Origin: CAYXVB01 sp964467785
Lineage (GTDB): Bacteria; Bdellovibrionota; UBA1018
Direction of reading: 5' to 3'
DNA: 39,883 nucleotides
NCBI GenBank assembly: GCA_964467785.1
Contig: CAYXVB010000009.1
Span: 1 to 39,883, forward strand
Shown in pieces: positions 34,303 to 39,883 of the stretch. The position numbers and the translations under genes were made by a program. The stretch's first letter is position 1; every line of letters starts with the position of its first letter. Under the pieces are notes generated by a model, which saw only the letters and a program-made list of their open reading frames with translations, was not told where the DNA came from and ran no database searches.

Positions 34303-35105
34303 ATGAACTTAAGTCGACCGTTTCTGGAGCGGCTCCATCAAGAGTACCGCGAGCGTCGGCGCCGTAATGGTGCTTACAGCCTGCGCAGCTTCAGCCGGGA
34401 CCTGCAGATCAATCCTGGGCGTTTGTCCCAGTACTTTTCGGGCGCGCGGACGGTGACGCCCAAAGCGGCCCAGCGGATCATGGTGAGGCTGGGGCTTTCG
34501 CCGATCGAACAGGCACGCTGGATGGGTCTTGCGTTNNNNNNNNNNTTGCCCCTGCGGCGGTTCCCGCGGCGGCCGGCCCCGCGCCGATGGAGCCGGCACT
34601 CCTCGATCAGAAGATCTTTGAGCTCGTTTCCGAGCCGATCCATTTCACCCTCCTGAGTCTGATGGAGACACGTGGATTTCGGAATCAGCCGCGGTGGATC
34701 GCCTCGCGCATCCGATCATCCGTGCCGGAGGTGACTGCGGCATTGAAGCTCTTGAGTGAACTCGGGCTGGCCGAGGAGCGGAAGGGCTCCTGGGTGCCGA
34801 CCCATCGTCAGGGGGTGCGTTCGAGCGATGGGGTGCAGAACGCGGCGCTTCGGCGCGCGCACGAACGTCAGCTCGAGGATGCCCGCGCCAGCCTGGACGC
34901 GATCGCGCTCGAGTGGCGTGACGTCACTTCGATCACCGTGGCCACCGATCCGGCCAAGCTGGGAGAGGCCCGGGCGCTGATCAAGAATTTTCGGCGAAAA
35001 ATGGCCGCAGTGCTCGAGGACGGTGAGCCGAGTGAAGTTTACAGGCTTCAGATTCAATTGATTCCTTTGACCGATGTCGAGGGGGAGAAAAATCATGGCA
35101 AATAA
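34303..35105 (+). CDS. TIGR02147/DUF4423-family regulator (contains a 10-N gap)
   Basis: Read across the gap it is 263 residues. The N-terminus (about 1-78) is an HTH-bearing domain (YRERRRRNGAYSLRSFSRDL, INPGRLSQYFSGARTVTPKAA, RLGLSPIEQARW). An Ala/Pro linker (APAAVPAAAGPAP) leads to the DUF4423 half (ELVSEPIHFTLLSLMETRGF, WIASRIRSSVPEVTAALKLL, DVTSITVATDPAKLGEARAL, EVYRLQIQLIPL). Ten Ns at 34536-34545 shift the frame; merging the T on each side gives GCG TTT GCC CCT in frame. This family is expanded in Bdellovibrio-like bacteria and probably regulates neighbours. Its last 11 bases overlap the next gene, an exported protein, implying coupled expression. Confidence 0.85.
34536..34545. other. 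Assembly gap (10 N) inside the DUF4423 regulator
   Basis: T flanks the gap on both sides; merging them restores one continuous frame through the Ala/Pro linker of the protein. Confidence 0.88.
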
Positions 35106-36720
35106 GTGGATGATTGTTTTTGCGCTGCTCATGAGCGGGCACGTCTTTGCGGCCGGCGGTAACGAGCTAGGCAATGGTGGAGACGTGTTCTACTGCCAGA
35201 ATCCTACCGGCGTCCGGGTGGAGATGGTGGATCTGGCCGAGGCCCGGATGAACGGCCGCCAGCTCGATCTCGGCCCTGCCGGCCTGAGCGCGATGGACAA
35301 AGTTCGCTATGTTCTCGGACGTTGGGCCGAGGTGAGTCCGCTGCGTACAAAGCAGTATCTGGAATGGCTCGCGCGATTTGAATCCGAATCCCGGATTCTT
35401 CCCGGCACGCTTCCCAATGTTTCGGACGAGGGGATCGTGGTGATCCCTCCCGGCTGCCAGATTCAGCAAGTGGCCATTCAGCTTGCGGAGGAGAATCTGG
35501 GGGGAGCGTATAAACGCATCACCATCAGCCAGGAACTCTGGAACGCGATGGACGAGGATAACCGAGCAGTATTGATCCTCCACGAGCTCATCTTTCGTGA
35601 GGCTATCGAAGCGCGGAATCCGATCAGTTTGCGGGTGAGGTCTCTCAATGAGGTGCTGATCAGCGCGAGTCCGCTACAGGAATATTTTGACGCCAGCCGA
35701 TATCTCGGAGCGCGTTTCCTGGAGTGGGGCTGGGGCGGGTTGGATTGCGGGTATCAAGATGAGGAGAAGTTCCTCAAGTCTCAGTTTAGCGATCAAGTCG
35801 TCCTTTTTGGGAGCATCCGTAACGGATGTAGGCAAGTCGCATTCAATATTCCTGGATTTCGGGCCGTCTTGAGTTGCATGACGGAGCGTTCCTGCGGGGT
35901 TCCCTACAAGATTGAGGCTACAGAACGGGGGATTTGGAATGTGTTGGATTCCGATTCCTATGGCTTGACGGGAATAAGTGAGCTTCGTCCGACCCAAGAC
36001 GCTGTCGTGGATGGTTTTTCCTTTCGCGGAGTACGGTCACCCATGCTTGCGAGATTCAGGGACTTTCGCAGACTCAATGGCAGGAGCAATGAGAGGGCCG
36101 AAATCCAGTTTGACTGGATTGACGCCGATCAGGTGAGCGTTGAAATGCCTTACCGGGGATACGGCAGCGATCTGAAAGCCCGCTGGAGTTGCACGGGAGT
36201 GACCGCAGCCCGCTGGACTGCGGACGGATCGCGCATGGAACTTCAGTCCGTGGATGGGCGGGGAAATTGCGAGTTCACCGCCGGTGAAAGGGTTCGCTAT
36301 TCGTTGAAGGCATTTCGCCATTTGACGATGAAGTCTTTGTTGACCGATGAGGAATGGAAGAAGAGCCCCGTTTCCTTTCTGGAGTTTGATGGCGAACAGA
36401 CTCGTCAATTCCAGCTTGGTTCCGTAGTGGCGGAGTGCCGACTCGAACCGGGAATGACTCCGGAAACTTACCGATGCAGCCAATTGCCTTCTTCATTTCA
36501 GTGCAATGTCTTCAATGGAAGAGGATGGGTGGAAGAGAAGATCACTCTGGCGGATCCCTCGGTTCGGCAAGACGAATACTGGGACGCGCAGCTTTATCTT
36601 CCCAAAGGACAGGTGGTCGGCTATCGAAAGTCAGTCTGGAACACCCAGCCTGAGAAACTCACCGCAGATTCCTGGGTCGCGTTTTCTTGGAGCGCTGAGG
36701 GATGCAAGGTGAAATACTAA
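35095..36720 (+). CDS. Exported 'GNGGD' protein
   Basis: 541 residues from ATG 35095, chosen over an in-frame start seven codons earlier because GGGGGAG precedes it at about eight bases and a clean signal peptide results (MANKWMIVFALLMSGHVFAA). The mature protein starts GGNELGNGGDVFYCQNP, the LGNGGD...C opening seen on many Bdellovibrio-type secreted proteins. That family's core follows: EGIVVIPPGCQIQQVAIQLAEENL, ITISQELWNAMDEDNRAVLI and LHELIFREAIEARN, which contains an HExxF/REAI pattern but not a full HExxH zinc site. The C-terminal ~280 residues are cysteine-containing and beta-rich, without recognised domain. It overlaps the upstream regulator by 11 bp. GC and codon bias are lower than in the housekeeping genes. 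Confidence 0.85.
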   Translation: MANKWMIVFALLMSGHVFAAGGNELGNGGDVFYCQNPTGVRVEMVDLAEARMNGRQLDLGPAGLSAMDKVRYVLGRWAEVSPLRTKQYLEWLARFESESRILPGTLPNVSDEGIVVIPPGCQIQQVAIQLAEENLGGAYKRITISQELWNAMDEDNRAVLILHELIFREAIEARNPISLRVRSLNEVLISASPLQEYFDASRYLGARFLEWGWGGLDCGYQDEEKFLKSQFSDQVVLFGSIRNGCRQVAFNIPGFRAVLSCMTERSCGVPYKIEATERGIWNVLDSDSYGLTGISELRPTQDAVVDGFSFRGVRSPMLARFRDFRRLNGRSNERAEIQFDWIDADQVSVEMPYRGYGSDLKARWSCTGVTAARWTADGSRMELQSVDGRGNCEFTAGERVRYSLKAFRHLTMKSLLTDEEWKKSPVSFLEFDGEQTRQFQLGSVVAECRLEPGMTPETYRCSQLPSSFQCNVFNGRGWVEEKITLADPSVRQDEYWDAQLYLPKGQVVGYRKSVWNTQPEKLTADSWVAFSWSAEGCKVKY

Positions 36721-36857
36721 GACCTGTCCGGGCACCGAGGCAGAGGGGATGGATAGCGCAGAGTGTTAGGCCGAAGTGTTGGGCACCAAAGATGAGAATG
36801 CCCAGGGAAGGCCGGCGTAAAGTCAGAGTATGATGCTGGTTGTCATTTGGTGTCTTT

Positions 36858-36866
36858 TGCTATGCT
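36858..36866 (+). promoter_or_regulatory. Extended -10 element just upstream of cysS
   Basis: TGCTATGCT forms an extended -10, with a poorly spaced TTGTCA (36840-36845, 15 bp away) as possible -35. The predicted start falls at or next to the cysS ATG (36874), and no SD is present, so the mRNA may be leaderless. Confidence 0.35.
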
Positions 36867-36873
36867 GCATCCC

Positions 36874-38388
36874 ATGTCCTCGCAAATCCGCCCGATCAAG
36901 CTGACCAATTCCCTGACTCGAAAGAAAGAGACGCTCGAGACCCTCGAGCCCGGCAAGCTGCGCATGTATTCGTGCGGGCCGACCGTCTATGGCCTCATTC
37001 ACATCGGCAATCTTCGCGCGGGCCTTACGTCGGATCTCTTCTTCCGCTACTTCAAGCGGGCCGGTTACGACGTGACCTTTGTTCGCAACTACACCGACAT
37101 CGACGACAAGATCATCAATCAGGCGGCAAAAGAGGGGATGACTCCCGAGCGGCTCGCGCGCAAGTACACCCAGGAAGTCGAAAAGGATTACGCGGTGGCT
37201 GGGATGCTCGAGCCCACGCACAAGACCAAGGTCATCGATCATATTCCTGAAATCACCGCCATGACCCAGAAGATCCTCGCGCAGGGCAAGGCTTATGTGG
37301 CGCCCGATGGAGAAGTGCTTTTCTCGATCCGCGACTTCGAAGGTTACGGCAAGCTCTCGGGCAAGTCGATCGACGATCTCGAGGCGGGAGCGCGCGTCGA
37401 AGTCAGCTCCAAGAAGCGCGATCCGTTGGACTTCGCGCTCTGGAAGCCCGCCAAGCCGGGCGAACCTTCGTGGGACAGCCCCTGGGGCAAGGGACGCCCG
37501 GGTTGGCATATCGAGTGCTCGGCCATGGCTTCGAAGTGGCTCGGCGACCAGATCGACGTACACCATGGCGGCGAGGATCTGACCTTTCCGCATCATGAAA
37601 ACGAGATCGCTCAAAGCGAAGCCGCGTGTGGCCGCGCCCCGTTCGTTCGCTACTGGCTGCATCATTCCATGCTCAACATGGGCAAGGACAAGATGAGCAA
37701 GAGCCTTGGAAACATCCTGACGGCGCGTGACTTTCTCACTCGCTACGGCGGGGAGGTGGCGCGCTACTTCCTGCTTTCGGTGCATTATCGCTCTCCGATC
37801 GAGTTCTCCGACGAGACGCTCGAGCACGCGCTCACTTCGCTCCAGCGCATTTACGAAGCCAAGGCCCGCGCGCAGGAGGTCCAGAAGCAGTCCCGGGCGC
37901 GGGCGGATCTCCGAGCCGAGGGGATGTGGGGCGAGTTTCTCGCCACCATCGAGAAAGCGCGCCTCAGGATCGAAGACTGCTACGCCAACGACTTCAACAC
38001 GGCGGGCGCGCTGGGCGAGCTCTTTACCCTGATCCGTGACTTCAATCGGGTGCTCACTGAACCTTTGGCCGCGGCGACCCCCGCGGCGGTTCTCGGCGCG
38101 ACCGAGCTCATCCGCACGATGGAAGACGAAATCGGCTCAGTGATCGGCATCGGCCGCCTCGATCCAAAAAAAGCGCTCGAAGACCTCGAAAAAATCCGCG
38201 CGGCGCGTCCCGCGGCGGGAGGTGCCGCCAAGCCGCAGGCCGAGGAGATCGAAAAGCTCATCCAAGAGCGCCTCGCTTCACGAAATGCCACGAACTTCGG
38301 CCGTGACGACGAGCTTCGCAAGGATCTCGACGCCCGCGGCGTGGTGCTCAAAGATTCACCCCAAGGAACGACGTGGAGCTACAAATGA
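36874..38388 (+). CDS. cysS: Cysteinyl-tRNA synthetase
   Basis: 504 residues from ATG 36874; in-frame upstream starts (36847, 36862) would overlap the probable promoter and give a non-family N-terminus. Class I synthetase: CGPTVYGLIHIGNLRAGL carries the HIGH-equivalent HIGN (about 43-46) and the first zinc-ligand Cys34, and DKMSKSLGN is the KMSKS loop. Zinc-ligand context GWHIECSAMA and the HHENEIAQSEA stretch are intact. The C-terminal DALR-type helical domain (DDCYANDFNTAGALGELF-like) precedes a short tail. No SD. Its stop overlaps the next start (ATGA). Confidence 0.96.
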   Translation: MSSQIRPIKLTNSLTRKKETLETLEPGKLRMYSCGPTVYGLIHIGNLRAGLTSDLFFRYFKRAGYDVTFVRNYTDIDDKIINQAAKEGMTPERLARKYTQEVEKDYAVAGMLEPTHKTKVIDHIPEITAMTQKILAQGKAYVAPDGEVLFSIRDFEGYGKLSGKSIDDLEAGARVEVSSKKRDPLDFALWKPAKPGEPSWDSPWGKGRPGWHIECSAMASKWLGDQIDVHHGGEDLTFPHHENEIAQSEAACGRAPFVRYWLHHSMLNMGKDKMSKSLGNILTARDFLTRYGGEVARYFLLSVHYRSPIEFSDETLEHALTSLQRIYEAKARAQEVQKQSRARADLRAEGMWGEFLATIEKARLRIEDCYANDFNTAGALGELFTLIRDFNRVLTEPLAAATPAAVLGATELIRTMEDEIGSVIGIGRLDPKKALEDLEKIRAARPAAGGAAKPQAEEIEKLIQERLASRNATNFGRDDELRKDLDARGVVLKDSPQGTTWSYK

Positions 38389-39590
38389 ACTTCAAGACCT
38401 ATGACCCGATTCAAGCCTTGCGTGATGTGCAGCATTTCGGCGAAGAGGGGGGTGTTGTCCCCGTCGTCGATGTCGCGGCGACTTCGACGTTTCTCGATCC
38501 CGAGGACATGGTCAAGACCTTCCACGGAGAGAAGCCGGGCTGTTACCTCTACAGCCGGCATTCCAACCCTTCGGTGAACATGTTCGGCCAGAAGCTGGCC
38601 GCGCTCGAGGGCATGGAGGCGGCCCTGGGCGTGGCGAGCGGGATGGCTGCCATTTCGGCCGCGATCCACCAGCTCTTGCCCGAGGGCGGGCACCTGCTCT
38701 GCTCGCGCACGGTGTATGGCGGCACCTATGCGCTATTCAAGAACCTCATGCCCCGCAGCGGGATCCAGGTTGACTTCGTCGACATGAACGATCTGGCCGC
38801 CATCGAAAAGGCGATCACGCCTAAGACCCGCGTCCTTTACACCGAAACGATGAGCAATCCGCTCCTCACGGTTTCGGATCTGGGCGGGCTGTCCCGGATC
38901 GCGAAAAAACACGGACTCAAGCTCGTGGTGGACAACACCTTCACTCCGGTTCTGGTCACCCCCGCCAAATTCGGTGCGGACGTAGTCGTCTATTCCTGCA
39001 CGAAGTACCTCTCCGGCTCCTCGGACCTGATCGCCGGCGCGATCGTGGGTTCGCAGGAGTTCATCGCCTCGCTCATCGACATCAACACCGGCGTGGTCAT
39101 GCTGACCGGCCCGGTGATGGACCCGCGCGTGGCTCACGAGCTCTATCTGCGGCTGGATCATCTGCCGATCCGCATGGCCGCGCACTCGCGCTCGGCGCAG
39201 CTGCTGGCCGACCAGATGAAGGCCGCGGGCGTGAACGTGATTTACCCGGGGCTCAAAGGTCACGAATACCATCAGCTCTTGGCTGCCCAGCTCAATCCGG
39301 GTTATGGCGCGGGCGGGATGATCGCGGTGGACTGTGGCACCTCGCTCATGGCGATGAAGCTTGCGCATGCTTTGCAAGACGAGAAATTCGGGCTTTATGC
39401 CGTTTCCCTGGGCTTCTCGCGAACCCTGATGAGCTGTCCCTCGGTCAGCACTTCAAGCGAGATTCCAGAAAAGGAGCAAGCCGAGATGAGACTTTCCCCG
39501 GGGCTCCTGCGCCTATCGATCGGCTTCGTCGGCAACGACGGGGTGATGGCCGAGCGCTTCCTCAAGTGCTATCGCGCGGTGATGAAGTAA
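38385..39590 (+). CDS. PLP-dependent Cys/Met metabolism enzyme (gamma-lyase or sulfhydrylase type)
   Basis: 401 residues from ATG 38385, which overlaps the cysS stop in ATGA; GTGGAG upstream is the SD. Fold-type I PLP enzyme of the cystathionine gamma-synthase/gamma-lyase family. Visible are YSRHSNPSVNMFGQKLAALEG (about 56-76, with the Tyr/Arg phosphate contacts), ASGMAAISAAI, VYGGTYALF, ETMSNPLL, VVDNTFTPVL, and the PLP lysine K207 in YSCTKYLSGSSDLIAG. The C-terminus has SLGFSRTLMSCPSVSTSS and LRLSIGFV. Sequence reading alone does not separate cystathionine/methionine gamma-lyase from O-acetylhomoserine sulfhydrylase. Coupling to cysS links cysteine metabolism with its tRNA charging. Confidence 0.92.
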   Translation: MNFKTYDPIQALRDVQHFGEEGGVVPVVDVAATSTFLDPEDMVKTFHGEKPGCYLYSRHSNPSVNMFGQKLAALEGMEAALGVASGMAAISAAIHQLLPEGGHLLCSRTVYGGTYALFKNLMPRSGIQVDFVDMNDLAAIEKAITPKTRVLYTETMSNPLLTVSDLGGLSRIAKKHGLKLVVDNTFTPVLVTPAKFGADVVVYSCTKYLSGSSDLIAGAIVGSQEFIASLIDINTGVVMLTGPVMDPRVAHELYLRLDHLPIRMAAHSRSAQLLADQMKAAGVNVIYPGLKGHEYHQLLAAQLNPGYGAGGMIAVDCGTSLMAMKLAHALQDEKFGLYAVSLGFSRTLMSCPSVSTSSEIPEKEQAEMRLSPGLLRLSIGFVGNDGVMAERFLKCYRAVMK

Positions 39591-39606
39591 GGTGTAGACT
39601 TCGCAG

Positions 39607-39883
39607 ATGCCGATCTTTACCGACCGCAAATTCGAGCTCGCGACTCCCTTCAAGCCGACGGGGGATCAGCCGCAGGCTATTGAGAAGCTAGTTGCCGAGG
39701 CTCGCGCGGGAAAGAAGGCCCAGACCCTGCTCGGGGTCACGGGATCGGGCAAGACGTTCACGATGGCCAACGTCATCGCGCAGCTCAACCGGCCCACGCT
39801 CATCCTGAGCCATAACAAGACGCTCGCCGCGCAGCTCTTCTCGGAGTTCCGTGAGTTTTTTCCCAACAACGCGGTCGAGTACT
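39607..39883 (+). CDS. uvrB: Excinuclease ABC subunit B, 5' part (cut by window end)
   Basis: 92 residues visible. The opening FELATPFKPTGDQPQAIEKL, Walker A GVTGSGKT (GSGKT at about 46-50) and the following TMANVIAQLNRPTLILSHNKTLAAQLFSEF are diagnostic for UvrB, the helicase-like damage-verification subunit of nucleotide excision repair. The start is 17 bp after the preceding stop and only a weak AAGGTG precedes it. The gene runs off the window at 39883. Confidence 0.95.
   Translation, partial: MPIFTDRKFELATPFKPTGDQPQAIEKLVAEARAGKKAQTLLGVTGSGKTFTMANVIAQLNRPTLILSHNKTLAAQLFSEFREFFPNNAVEY

Noticed and set aside
34112..34306. 64-codon plus-strand frame between carD and the DUF4423 regulator
   Set aside because: It begins inside the carD terminator hairpin, lacks an SD, and has no conserved features.

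Overview
The window is about 40 kb of GC-rich, gene-dense bacterial chromosome. It most resembles a member of the Bdellovibrionota / delta-like proteobacteria. Four things point there: TIGR02147/DUF4423-type regulators, an exported protein with the 'LGNGGD...C' start typical of Bdellovibrio-like secreted families, a CarD/CdnL regulator, and a gspC-to-gspN type II secretion operon of the delta/Leptospira kind. The assignment is inferred from gene families, not from a marker comparison. I saw no tRNA, rRNA, CRISPR array, transposase or phage gene.

Left block (+ strand, 90-13243), mostly housekeeping. It opens with an N-terminally short DUF4423 protein and a membrane-anchored hypothetical protein. 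These are followed by sucC-sucD, ndk-nadE, a coiled-coil protein with a histone-H1-like tail, and the translation cluster infC-rpmI-rplT-pheS-pheT-ihfA-merR.

Middle block (- strand, 30905 down to 13305). A near-continuous type II secretion operon, gspC-D-E-F-G-H-I-J-K-L-M-N, runs with stop/start overlaps into ispA and a divergent glutathione-synthetase-like ATP-grasp gene. Further downstream is an exported protein interrupted by an apparent -1 frameshift. The prepilin peptidase gspO/pilD is not present.

Right block (+ strand, 31222-39883). A VLCAD-like acyl-CoA dehydrogenase is followed by a strong terminator, then carD with an unusual leader. Next comes a DUF4423 regulator overlapping a secreted GNGGD protein, then cysS overlapping a PLP-dependent Cys/Met enzyme, and the 5' end of uvrB.

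Three 10-N assembly gaps (in infC, rpmI and the second DUF4423 gene) each have the same base on both sides. Removing the Ns and merging that base restores an intact, family-typical protein in every case, so they look like scaffolding artefacts.

The most interesting non-coding signals are: a terminator-like hairpin with a GTGA tetraloop and an overlapping mini-ORF in the carD leader; two near-identical 15-bp palindromes exactly 40 bp apart upstream of the acyl-CoA dehydrogenase; a sigma-54-like site just upstream of gspC; and a dyad spanning the promoter and start codon of sucC.
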